NCBI GenBank assembly: GCA_018136815.1
Contig: CM030940.1
Coordinates: forward strand, 3,404,601 to 3,468,600
Direction of reading: 5' to 3'
Origin: Isochrysis galbana
Taxonomy: Eukaryota > Haptophyta > Isochrysidales > Isochrysidaceae
Length of the DNA: 64,000 nt
The translations under genes were made by a program, and so were the position numbers. The notes below the pieces were generated by a model. The model ran no database searches, was not told the origin of the DNA, and saw only the letters and a list, made by a program, of their open reading frames with translations. This document shows, in pieces, positions 1 through 8,926 of this stretch; positions within the stretch are counted from its first letter, which is position 1; each line of letters begins with the position of its first letter.

Positions 1-94
1 TGAGCTTCCAAAACACCCTATTAATAGCCTATTAATATAAGGATTATAGTACAAGTTTACTGCGTTGTAGCGTTGTAGCGCTTTCCCCACGAAC

Positions 95-200
95 AAAAAA
101 AAGTTGAGGCCCAGGACGCACACAAGGTGCGCCCCGGAATCGAACCCCTCAACTTGCAGCCTACGACGGGACTGCTGCGCACTAAGCTAGGTTTCGCCGA
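95..200 (-). other. tRNA-like Pol III unit (SINE head or tRNA pseudogene)
   Basis: On the minus strand a box-A-like TAGCTTAGTGCG is followed about 45 bases later by a perfect box B, GGTTCGATTCC, then by a T9 run near 95-103 that would stop RNA polymerase III. The acceptor and T stems do not pair properly, so this is not a working tRNA. It sits inside the left part of the hAT element. A tRNA-derived SINE head is the most economical reading. Confidence 0.4.
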
Positions 201-361
201 TGCTCACAAGGCTCAGAAGTAATACAAATTCATGCCATGTACAATCTCTCTTTGTCTCCCCTCCTGTTCTTCTCCTCTCTCTCTCCCCCTCCCCATATCT
301 CGTCAGTTGGTCGCGTCAGCAAACTATCAAACTATGGTTTGATGTTCTAGTTCTATGTCTA

Positions 362-520
362 TCCATGGTAGGGCGGTCAAACAGGGGCTTTTTAACTATT
401 AGTAAGGGTTGGGCTGCATTTTTTGACCGTGGCGCGAGGCCCAATAAAAAACCTTCAGGGGGGGCCACCTGCCGCCACGAAAATCTTAGCCAGGAAATGG
501 TGCGATTCTCCCCCCCTCCC
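362..520 (-). repeat. Dispersed repeat, copy 1 (partner at 28453-28615)
   Basis: About 160 bases match 28453-28615 in the opposite orientation. Shared blocks include gaatcgcaccattt, attttcgtgg, tcaaaaaatgc and ctgtttgaccgccctacca. No coding content or terminal structure was recognised. A short related block (tgtttgaccgccct) also appears near 56226. Confidence 0.6.
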
Positions 521-599
521 CCCCCCTCCGTCACGCGCGCTCACGCTCTACCCGTAAAGAATGGGCGGTCGCGCCCGCGGGGGGATCGATTCCTTTATA

Positions 600-2630
600 T
601 CTAAGCTACATTCGGCATTTGATTCCCGCCCGATGCAGCGCCGTGTCGGGCTGCCGACAGTCCGACCACCCCCTGACCCTCTGGCATCATGGCCCGCGCA
701 GCCCACCCAGCTCCTCACAGCGCGCGCACGCGGCTACCCTGGTGTCGCATTCATCCTAGATGATGCGATTTCCAGGCTCTTATTTCCAGGTCCTTCGCCG
801 TGCGGCCACACGGTGAAGCTCAGGTACTTCTAGGTTGGTAGGGTTCGTCCCTAGCGATCTAGAATTCGAGTTCTCGTTTCGTTCCTTCTAGCCTGTCTGT
901 CAGGTCTAGATTCCAGGTTTCCTCCTTTCGGGTAATCTTGACCCAAAGGAGCCAGGTCGCCTGTCACTCGCTGCGCGCTTGTCTCAGGCTCTCGGGTTAC
1001 CTTGTGAAGGCTTGTTTAGCTTCTTGCAAGGCTTGTTGTTTCTTGTTGAGTTCCGGTTCTTGCTTGGGACTTGCTCACTTTCACTTTCGTTGTCGTTGTC
1101 GTCCAGGCCTGTTCTTCGTAGGTTCCGCTTGGCTTGGTTAGGGTTTCGTTGCCTTCCGGCGTTTGGCGTTCGTCTTGGCGTTCGGAAACTTCCTCTCACA
1201 TTCCCTAGGTCCGCTACCCTTGGCTTGTAGGTCCTTGCTTCTTTCTTCTCGGTCAAGGTTTTGGCGAGCGAGTCGGTTGCTCTAGCCGCTCGAGATTTGA
1301 GGTTTAATTTGCCATCTCCCCTTGGAGATCGGTGTAGGTTCGCTTCCTAGGTGAGGGAATCTTTCCCCTTGATGCAAGTTACATGCAAGCCCTTGGCCCC
1401 TTTGGTGTTTCTTCCCCTTGGTTGCTACTCAGGGTTGTTCGTTAGAAGCGTCTAGAAGGTTCACGCTCAACGGCAAGATTTCCTCTGTCGTGAAGACATC
1501 TCGTTGCGATCTGTATCCAAAGTGATCGCCGTGGTCGCGCGACATGACGCTCCCCTTCGGACTCTCCGCTACGTGGGAAGTTACAACGGAGACACGCTCC
1601 GGCCGTCGCTGCGGAGTCTCTCTCTCTCTCGCTCTCTCTCTCCGTCTCTCGCGACGTGTTTGAGTTATCGGTGATTTGGGGTCGCGGTTGCTTGATAATT
1701 TGCTTGGTTTGGGTGAATGATTCCGGTGTGTTCGTGAGTCGGTGTATCCTGTTGTTCTCGGCTCCGTTGTCCGTCGTTGTTCGCTGCGTCGCTGCACTCA
1801 AGCAGCCTAGGCTCCCTCCCTGAGGGAAGAGTTCTTTGTAGGTCTAACAATCTCTTAAAACCCAACACACTAGGGCCGCTAGGAGCGCCTCGCCGCCCCA
1901 CAGCCCTTCGTTCGCCGTTCGTTCCCCTCCAGACACCCAAATGGGGTTGCCCGACCCAGTCCAGAATTTCATTCACCCGACTCCCGGTGGGGAGGAGGGC
2001 CAAAGCGCCGCGCTAGCCGCCGGTGCTGCTCGCGACGGAGTGGCTCAGAGCCCTCCGGCTCCGCTCGACTCGACAAGCACGAAATCTAAGCTCACGTCCT
2101 CGGCCGCGGAGGAGGAACCCCTCAGGGAACCTTCTCTGCCCGCTGCAGCTTCTGTTCCCGAGGGGTTCCCGAGTGATCCCACGACCACTGAGGCTGCGCC
2201 AATGCCACCCATCACTCCGGCTGCTATCCCCATGATTCCCACACGGACGCCGGCGTCTCCTCTTTCTCTCGGCTCTCCGGAGGATCCCCGTTCCAGGGAT
2301 CGCCCGCCGGGGCCAACCCCCTTCAGGTCTAGCCCGGGCGCCTCGCAAGAGTCGTGAGCGTACATATACATGTATATAATTACATATTTTATTCAACACT
2401 CAACACAAGACCTTTATTTATTGTACTACGTTGTATGTCAATACTTATTTCCCGATTAAAAATAACGACAACCCCCCTCCCCCCACTCCCCACTCTCACT
2501 CTGTGCGAGCGGGAGTAATGGGTAATGGGGAGGCGCGGCCCGAAATCGCGGTCTCAAGATGAGGCCCAAGTGCCAAGTGGAGGCTGCGCGGCCCAAGCCC
2601 AAACAAAGGCAAAGGACCTCTGAAGCGCAC
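600..2630 (+). other. Leader-like region with a Pro/Ser/Ala-rich ORF at 1941-2357
   Basis: No recognisable host gene. 840-1900 is T/C-rich on the plus strand with a CT tract at 1619-1645. An open frame 1941-2357 codes 138 residues rich in Pro, Ser, Ala and Glu, starting MGLPDPVQNF. Its style (pyrimidine-rich leader followed by a Pro/Ser-rich start) resembles the leaders at 32450-33025 and 33830-34573 and may be the beginning of a retroelement ORF. Product unknown. Confidence 0.3.
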
Positions 2631-2634
2631 GCAG

Positions 2635-3537
2635 ATGTACGACGTCAAACACGGCGCAGAGGCCCAGAAAAATGACGCTTACAAGACGAACAGATTGGGT
2701 CACACCGACTGGGACATCATCGACGAGACCCTGGCCATTCTTCAGGCGCCGGCGCACGTTACCAAACTCCTGGAGGGCACGAACTATGTCACCGTGTCCC
2801 TTATCCTGCCCAGTATCTACCGCCTCCTCGAGGGTCTAAGCAGCTCGAGCATCTTTTTCGTATGGAAGCCACCCGGGCGGCAATGGACGTCGGCGTCGCA
2901 GCTCACTCCATCGGTCAAGGCAGCACGCGCCCTTCTGCACGATGACTTGCGACGGCGATGGATCGATGAGATGCCGGGCGCGCAGCGTGACGAGCTGGAC
3001 ATTTCAACTCTTCTTGACCCACGCTTCAAGACGTACGAGTTTCCGGGCATCCAAGATGGCGACATGAGCTCCGAGAAGGACCGCGCCATGGGATCACTGA
3101 AGGGCACGTGGGACATCCATTGGAAGCCCATCATCGAAGCACCGCCCACCTCAGCACCAACCACTGCTCCAGCCCCTATTCCGACCGTGCCCAAAGACTT
3201 TTCGGGCACGGTGAGCTCCGTGTTTGCCATGCCGCTCACGCCCACCTTCTTTGACATTCCAACCGCACCCTCGCAGTCGCAAGATGAAGCTGAAAGCGTC
3301 CGAGATGAGCTCGAAATCTACCTCTCTCTCCCCCTTGAGAAGAACATGGACCTCAATGTGCTGGAGTGGTGGCGCTCTCGCGATCGTCATCGACCGTTGG
3401 GACCAGGTGCTCCGGTTGTGATGCCGAACCTGGCCAAGATGGCCCGCCAGTACCTTGGACGCCCGGCCTCGTCAGCTGGTGTGGAGCGCGCCTTCTCGAA
3501 AGTCGGGCGGCTGCACGACGACATGAAGGCAGGGTAA
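2635..3537 (+). pseudogene. hAT transposase, C-terminal half
   Basis: The 300-residue frame has features of the hAT transposase core: LLEGTNYVTVSLILPSIYRL, then STLLDPRFK, then the C-terminal dimerisation block with VLEWW near residue 241 and RPASSAGVERAFSKVGRLHD near 276-295. A full hAT transposase is about 600-700 residues, and no BED finger or N-terminal catalytic part was found upstream, so this is a truncated copy or an exon of a decayed gene. A Pro/Thr-rich insert lies near residues 165-190. It would bind element ends in the nucleus. The flanking inverted repeats fit this as the element's own transposase remnant. Confidence 0.85.
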
Positions 3538-3745
3538 TCAGATGCAACTTTGGAGCACTCCTTGCTGGCGGGAATGAATTTATTGTGAGTGAGGGCTTGT
3601 TGTGTGTGTGTGTGTGTGGTTCGCGCGCGCAGCGCGCCCTTAGCTCCGCGCGCCCCCATCAGCTGTCTTCCGCGCGCCGCGTGCAATCCTGTAGCCTGTA
3701 AGCTGGGTGGCTATTAATAGGTTGTTAATAGCTTTTGTCATCACA

Positions 3746-3808
3746 GCTATCTTGATAGATAGAGATAGTGCTCTTTCGCTATCTTGATAGATAGAGATAG
3801 TGCTTTTG
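3746..3808 (+). repeat. Two-copy tandem repeat, about 31 bp
   Basis: The unit gctatcttgatagatagaga plus tagtgct and a short T/C tail occurs twice in a row. The inner cttgatagatag is partly self-complementary. It sits between the hAT transposase segment and the Copia fossil. Confidence 0.85.
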
Positions 3809-3859
3809 CTGGGTAGATAGCCTAATATCTTGATATCTGTCTATCATGTTCACAGCCTT

Positions 3860-4982
3860 AGGACACGTTGCGCAACACCGTCGACACGCCATGCAACTCG
3901 TACCTCGGCAAGGACGTCATCGAGGCGCAAGACGAGAAAGAGCGGATCAAGACGGAGCTCGATCCCAAGTTTGGCACCAAGTACCGCGGCCTTGTCGGTA
4001 GTCTCCTTTACGCCGCCGTGGTGAGCAACCCCGACCTCTCGTACACGGTGGGCCAACTTTGCCGCGCGATGTCGTTCCCCACCGTGAACCTTTGGCACGC
4101 GGCGCTGCATTGCCTTCTCTACCTCAAGAACCGCGGCACGATGGGCCTCAAGTACTACAAGAACAATGGCGATAGCCCCATCATCGGCCTCTTCCGTCAA
4201 GGTAAAGACATGGTACGCGGCATGGTCGACGCATCGTGGGACGTAGTACGTTCGACGAGCGGCTGGCTCATCTTCATCAATGGCAGCCTCGTCGATTGGG
4301 GCAGCAAGCGCCAAAACAGCATCTCCTTGTCGGCCAACGAAGCGGAAACGATGGCGGCCTCCCTCGCTTCGCAACGTATCGAGAACTTCCGTAACACGCT
4401 CGCGGATCTCGGTTGGAAGCAAGCGGAGCCAAGTCCGCTCTTGTCCGACAGCAAGGGCAAGGGTGCAAAGGCACTCGCGGACAATCCCATCATGAAGGGT
4501 TTGGCCCGTCACATCCATCGTCGTGAGCTCTACGTACGTGAGCTCACGCAGAAGAATGTGTTACGTGTCTACCACGTTCAGACCGAGCTCAACGTGGCCG
4601 ACATGATGACGAAGCCCTTAGCGGCGAACAAGTTCACCAAGTTCCGTGGGCTGATCATGGTTCGCATCTGAGATCTTGCTGCCTTGCGAATCCCTCATTT
4701 GTTGCCCTTCTCCGGGGGATCAGGTCAAGGGGGGGTGAGAAGCGCAAGGCTTCATGCAAGGCTTCATGTGTGTCGTGAACCCAAGGCCTAGCCTAGCTAT
4801 GGCATATGGCTAGGTGGTGTGCAAAGTGCAAAGCATTTGTTCTTGTTGGGGTTTTGTTTTTGTGTCGGTTACGTGATCGGCGGTTGAGTCGTTTGAACGG
4901 GTTGAGTCGTTTGAACGGACAACGGACCGTGCAAGGGTAGAGACCCCTAAGAGACAAGTAACAAGAAAGCTTTCGCCACTCA
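3860..4982 (+). mobile_element. Copia-type LTR retrotransposon fossil, 3' part
   Basis: Translation of 3868-4671 resembles the end of a Ty1/Copia polyprotein: a late RT portion and the RNase H domain (markers YRGLVGSLLYAAVVSNPDLSY, SLSANEAETMA, NVADMMTKPLA). A G-rich polypurine tract follows at about 4726-4735, then a likely 3' LTR at 4736-4982 bounded by TGAG and CTCA. The LTR contains a two-copy repeat (gttgagtcgtttgaacgg). The 5' LTR, gag, protease, integrase and most of RT are missing, so the element is broken. It ends exactly where the hAT right inverted repeat begins, so it inserted into the hAT element and is younger than it. The surviving frame suggests modest age. Confidence 0.85.
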
Positions 4983-5161
4983 ATAATCCTTATAGTAGTA
5001 TTAATAGGCTATTAATAGGGTGTTTTGGAAGCTCGGTGGAGAAGCGATTAATAGGGCGATTAATGTGGGGTTTTGAAGCCAACCTATTAATCGGTAGCCA
5101 ATTAATATGCCGTTAATAGGGGGTTTCAAAAAGTGCCTATTAATAGCGAGTCCTAGCCTTG

Positions 5162-5414
5162 GCTCTCGGTGACTACTCCCGCCCCCCCTTTCATTATTGT
5201 GCAGATCAGCGGCGGATCTCGGTGCCCTTCTGTAGTCTAACTGCTGAAAATTTGGTGTATGCTGGTAATGTGTGTCATCCTGTGCACATGCGCCCGTGGT
5301 GTGCATTCACTGTACATGTGTGACCCATCATATTATCGATGATCCATTTGTTGATTCTCGCGCTCATTGACAGTTTCCGACTACTAGATCTTTTAGATAT
5401 GCAGCGTGTTATCG
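5162..5414. other. Short spacer without features
   Basis: Between the hAT end and the 3' end of the DUF3727-like gene. No gene seen; it would hold that gene's 3' UTR and polyadenylation signals. Confidence 0.5.
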
Positions 5415-6104
5415 TCACGGTGACATCTCTGTCTCGCTGTCAAGCCCCAAATCGAGTGCCTCTTCGATTTCCTCCACGAGTTGCTCGATGGCGCCTCCAA
5501 CAACATCCATCTCTTCATCAGTTGGCACAACAAAGTGCTGTGGATGCAATCCTTGCCGCCCCACTACATACACTGGATCCAGCATTCTAAGCACAAACAT
5601 CTGTTGCCCCTCGAATGAGAAGTCTGCAACAACCACCATATCGTCATCTTCGCTATCGTGATCGGCACCGGAGACCACTCGCCGCACGTCCAACTCCATG
5701 TCCTCCTGGATGGCCTCGCCGGCCAGGGTGAGTACCACGGGTGTGTCGAGCAGCTCCGCACCCATCTCCAAACAAGCTGCTTGTGCCGCGCTCATCGCGG
5801 CAGCCTCCACCCCTGGCTCAAGTGGACTGAGCGATCCATTCTTCATGGTGCCGACCGTCGCGGGCGCATTCACCGGAAAGAGCGCCCCATACAACGTGCC
5901 TTCCACATCGACTGTGCCTGCGACAAAGCAGGAGAGGGACTTCTTGCTGGACTCGTCGAAGAGCTGTACAAGCGTGTTCTCGCCACCATTGAGCAGCCGA
6001 GGGAGTGAGCAACGCGAGGAACTAGGCGGCCCCGGCACAAGCGCACCCAGCGGCCAAGTGCTGCGATGATGGCTGAGGAGCAGCAGTCCCTTGAGCAGTA
6101 GCAT
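5415..6104 (-). CDS. DUF3727-like plastid protein
   Basis: 229 residues, one exon. The middle and C-terminal parts resemble the DUF1292/DUF3727 proteins of cyanobacteria and plastids: an acidic protein with two small beta-rich modules (about 38-85 and 120-190; markers LFPVNAPATV, FSFEGQQMFVLRMLDPVYVV) and an acidic C-terminal helix (VVGGAIEQLVEEIEEALDLG). The first 55 residues are hydrophobic then Ser/Arg-rich, as in a signal plus transit peptide for a secondary plastid; that is inference. The molecular role is not established for the family. The start is the first in-frame ATG, only 26 bases from a repeat (6131-6293) that also lies upstream of the FKBP gene. Stops are clean and the frame uninterrupted. 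Confidence 0.65.
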   Translation of the reverse strand: MLLLKGLLLLSHHRSTWPLGALVPGPPSSSRCSLPRLLNGGENTLVQLFDESSKKSLSCFVAGTVDVEGTLYGALFPVNAPATVGTMKNGSLSPLEPGVEAAAMSAAQAACLEMGAELLDTPVVLTLAGEAIQEDMELDVRRVVSGADHDSEDDDMVVVADFSFEGQQMFVLRMLDPVYVVGRQGLHPQHFVVPTDEEMDVVGGAIEQLVEEIEEALDLGLDSETEMSP

Positions 6105-6130
6105 GGGGCCCCCCGGGGGTCAGTTGAGAG

Positions 6131-6293
6131 TGTCAGAGTTTTTTTGTTGTCCTAGTTTAATTCTAGTGCTAAGGGACCGTGCCACCGTGCCACCGTGCCT
6201 CATCGGCAACGGAGCCCCTACCCCGCGTTGGGGGTGTGCGCGGTTGGTGCATGGCTCGTCCGGTGTATGTGGCTAGGGATGCTAGCCAACAAG
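6131..6293. repeat. Upstream repeat shared with the FKBP gene, copy 1
   Basis: About 150 bases match 23094-23238 closely, including a 60-base block around ggtgcatggctcgtccggtg. Each copy lies just upstream of a minus-strand gene with a plastid-type leader: 26 bases from the DUF3727-like ATG here and 60 bases from the FKBP ATG there, in the same orientation. Copy 1 runs directly into a transposase remnant; copy 2 does not. It may be a transposon end or a captured promoter. A tandem caccgtgc lies at 6179-6197. Confidence 0.75.
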
Positions 6294-7376
6294 CACATGG
6301 ATGGAGTGGCTTTGTTTCGACACATCTCGAGCACGCTGCGCAAGGAGGTCGACATAGATCCTGATTACATATTACATCGTGGGCGTCGTGCGTGACAGCT
6401 GCTCTACCAATGGTGTGGCATGCCAGAAGCTCTTGGACTTTTGTCCAAATGCGGTCGACATGCTTTGCGTCTCACACACTTTGCAACACACAGGTGAGCA
6501 TCTGAAGCTAGGAGTCCTAGAAGAGATTCTGACACCTTGGCTTGTGTTAATCTCTCACACCCAAGGCGCCCGCAATCTATGGTTGGAGATGATGAAGGTC
6601 ACGATGAAAGGGTACTCGAAGATCCGCTGGTGGTCTCGATGGGAGGTAATGAAGCAGCTCGCACAGAACTTCGGCGATTTGGAAAGGTTTGTCAACAAAT
6701 TGGAGGAGTGAGGAGTGTGGCATAGGAGATGCGACGACGAAGGCGATGACTCACGTCATGCGTACGCAAAAGCGGCAGCTACAGTTGGAACTAGCCCTAG
6801 ACGCCTAGCCATGGACTTGGAGATTCTCTGCGCGACCACCTATCGGCTCGAAGGCGACGGTCTCGAGATCTTGCTCGTGTACGAGGCCCTCGAGAGTATC
6901 CTTCAACGTGGTCGCAACATGGGTAGGGACGTAGGGAAGCCTCTGATTTACCCAATGTTGCCAGCTTGTTACGCGCGAGCGCAAAGCTTGACGTAGGCAC
7001 GAAAACGAATGAGTATTACGAGGATCCCCACTTCTGCTGGTTCAAGGGTGAGATCTCGCGGGTGCCGGACGCCCGGCAACGAGGGGGTTGGTTGATTAAG
7101 TACGATGGTGGCGAGACACTTGCTGTGACTGATGAGGAGGAGATGCGACGGGCTGTCGATCCAACGGCTCTACCTGAATGGACGTCACTTGTGGGGCAGA
7201 TTCAGGAAGCATTCACATATCTCGAAAATCGTCTCAACGATGAGTGCGCCTCTCCATTTCACTGCAAAGAGCAGCACAGGCGCACCGGGTTGCTTCGAGC
7301 CTTCAACCCAGCCTTTGCCTACGGCAAGGTGAATGAGCTTTGGGTCCATCGGCTCGTTGAGGCCTACCTGTCCTAG
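6280..7376 (+). pseudogene. hAT/DUF659-like transposase remnant
   Basis: Three frames in succession resemble a transposase common in oomycete and algal genomes. The first part holds VGVVRDSCSTNGVACQKLL, CVSHTLQHTGEHLKL and YSKIRWWSRWEVMKQL (6379-6711). A middle part holds MDLEILCATTYRLEGDGLEI (6809-6996). The last part (6966-7376) looks like a chromo/Tudor-type module (WFKGEISRVPD, WLIKYDGGETLAVTDEEEMR) and a helical end. The frame changes near 6710 and near 6985, so the gene is broken, unless these are introns. The start (LANKHMDGVALFRHI) lies near 6283. A nuclear DNA-transposition protein in life; the exact superfamily is inferred from memory of related proteins. Confidence 0.6.
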
Positions 7377-7396
7377 CCCACGTTGGACTGAAAAAA

Positions 7397-7783
7397 ATGG
7401 ACATACAGGTAAATATGCCGTCGAAACGACTTTTGATTGCCCTCGCGGTGGTCGTCGCCACCGTGGTCGCCGCCACCGTCGTGGCCTTGGTACTCACGAA
7501 GAAGCAGCCAGACAGATGCAAGGATGTGGATGGAGAGTGTGCAAACGATGGAGACTGTTGTCACGATCTCGTGTGTTCCGACCAAAAGTGCCGTACCGTC
7601 ACACCGTGTGTCGAGAAAAGGGGGGGGTGCAGTTATGGCGACGAGTGCTGTGAAGGACTTGAGTGCAATGACGATGGAGTGTGTGAGACGCCATGCCGCG
7701 AGCCAGGGTCGGTGTGCCAAAGTAACTCGGAGTGCTGTGGTGAATACACGTGTCGTAGTGGTACCTGCAGATCTGATGACTGA
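7397..7783 (+). CDS. Membrane-anchored protein with three cystine-knot-like repeats
   Basis: 128 residues. An N-terminal basic stretch is followed by a single hydrophobic segment (about residues 12-34), suggesting a type II signal anchor. Then come three tandem repeats of about 30 residues, each with six cysteines in the order C-x(5-6)-C-x5-CC-x4-C-x3-4-C (GDCCHDLVC, DECCEGLEC, SECCGEYTC). This spacing is that of inhibitor-cystine-knot or dickkopf-like mini-domains, so the outer part is probably extracellular and disulfide-bonded. The frame is intact. It begins 20 bases after the stop of the transposase remnant and may be cargo of that element or a host gene. Partner and role unknown; no close family recognised. 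Confidence 0.6.
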   Translation: MDIQVNMPSKRLLIALAVVVATVVAATVVALVLTKKQPDRCKDVDGECANDGDCCHDLVCSDQKCRTVTPCVEKRGGCSYGDECCEGLECNDDGVCETPCREPGSVCQSNSECCGEYTCRSGTCRSDD

Positions 7784-8025
7784 TTGGCTAGCACGGAACA
7801 AAGTGAAAGGCGCTCACGGAAGCTTTTTTCGTTTCGTGCTCATAAAAAGAGACCTTGCCTTGTCGCTCCTTTACCATGGCTCTCCCACACCTGAGACGTT
7901 CTGCAGAGGCCCGCCAGCGACCATGCGCGTCGTCTCCGGCCGAGGACCGCTTGGTGTGCCCGCCAGCGGGGAGACCAATCGCGCGTGATGGCGCTGCTTG
8001 AGGAGCACCCCGTGGAGACGCTCGC

Positions 8026-8926
8026 ATGAGATGTACGCCCCCCACTAATCTTATGATTGGTCGCCATGGAGGGGGGCCTCGCGCCCCCCCCACTCTCTCG
8101 GCCTCCCTCATGGGGGGCGAGAACCATCCACCCCCCTGCGCTGCCTCTTGGCATGCAGGGGGGACTCACCCAGACTGCCCAGACTCTCCCAGAGAGCTGG
8201 GCACAGATCGCACGCCCTGGCCCGCGTTGGCCTGCTTCTCGCTCTGACCAACCCCTCCTCCCCCTGGGCCCCCCTGATCAGGACCCCCCAGCCAGCTCCT
8301 GTCGACTTGCAGGGGCGCGGGAGCCAGCGAGGGAGAGGCAGGAGGGGCCAGGGCCATGCCCCAGCCTCACCTGCCCCCTGAGCTGTGCTCCCAGGCCCCC
8401 TGCAGGCCTCCTGGGGACCTGCTGAAGAGGGGCCGCAGGCGCGCGCCATGGCCAGAGCCGCAGGGAAGAGAGGAGGAAGAGGGAAGAGGGAGGGGAGGGG
8501 GGAGTGGCAGCTCCCCCTCCGGCATTTACGTGTCTTCTCGCCCCGTTTGGGTAAGAGAAGACGGGGGCACCAGGACCAGGAGGAAGGGCCGTGGCTCGCC
8601 GCGGCCACTCGCTCCGGCGAGGCGGGATTAGCGTTTCTGGGCTTCCATTCACGAATGCCCCCCCCCCCTGCGTTGTTTTCCCCCGGAAGGGGTTTTCCCT
8701 CAGCGTGGACTCGAGGAGAGGACGCGCTGGGGTGCGCGGGGTCGGTGCGTGCACTGGGGGGAGGACAAATATCGAGGGGAGGGGGCGTGCCCCCACCCCT
8801 CGGTATCACCCGGACACCTGGCCCGTCAGGCATGGCGGGATTCTGGGACGGAGACGTTATGTCCAATTAGCTAGTGGGGTTGGCTAGGATATAACATTGA
8901 TTATTATTATGAGATGTACGCCCCCC
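8026..8926 (+). mobile_element. LINE-family copy (non-autonomous, 5' region), with 18-bp target duplication
   Basis: The element (8044-8908) lies between direct repeats of atgagatgtacgcccccc at 8026-8043 and 8909-8926. It starts with the family's 5' hairpin (actaatc-ttat-gattggt) and TCGCCATGGAGG, followed by a very GC-rich region with several stem-loops (for example ggggggcctcgcgcccccc). The same sequence recurs at 59641-60390 and, more distantly, in the copies near 41.7, 48, 49.8 and 55.5 kb. It carries no reverse transcriptase. Long open frames inside it on both strands are by-products of GC-rich DNA. Confidence 0.8.

Larger units (their letters stand above)
1..5161. mobile_element. hAT DNA transposon, left end beyond the window
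   Basis: Bases 2-49 are repeated inverted at 4982-5034 (core gagcttccaaaacaccctat), differing mainly by a 4-base gap. Between them lies a hAT transposase segment (2635-3537). Subterminal copies of ctattaatag recur at both ends and near 3710-3735, as expected for hAT subterminal binding sites. The right side goes on with more attaatag motifs to about 5161 (ending tcctagccttg), a terminus shared with another hAT-type element at 33031-33815. The outer left end and any target duplication lie outside the window. A Copia fossil has inserted next to the right repeat. hAT assignment is firm from the transposase; the exact right boundary is inferred. Confidence 0.72.

Noticed and set aside
7397-7783. 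Reading the triple-cysteine ORF as a secreted toxin
   Set aside because: It has a retained membrane anchor, an intact frame and no precursor layout; cystine-knot folds occur in many non-toxic proteins.
8044-8110. HDV-like self-cleaving ribozyme at LINE 5' ends
   Set aside because: The terminal hairpin and following stems do not show the double-pseudoknot order or catalytic C that I could trace by eye.
8108-8866. Several overlapping long frames on both strands in the GC-rich repeat
   Set aside because: Same region recurs as a non-coding LINE part with a target duplication; frames stay open because of GC bias and are not conserved between copies.
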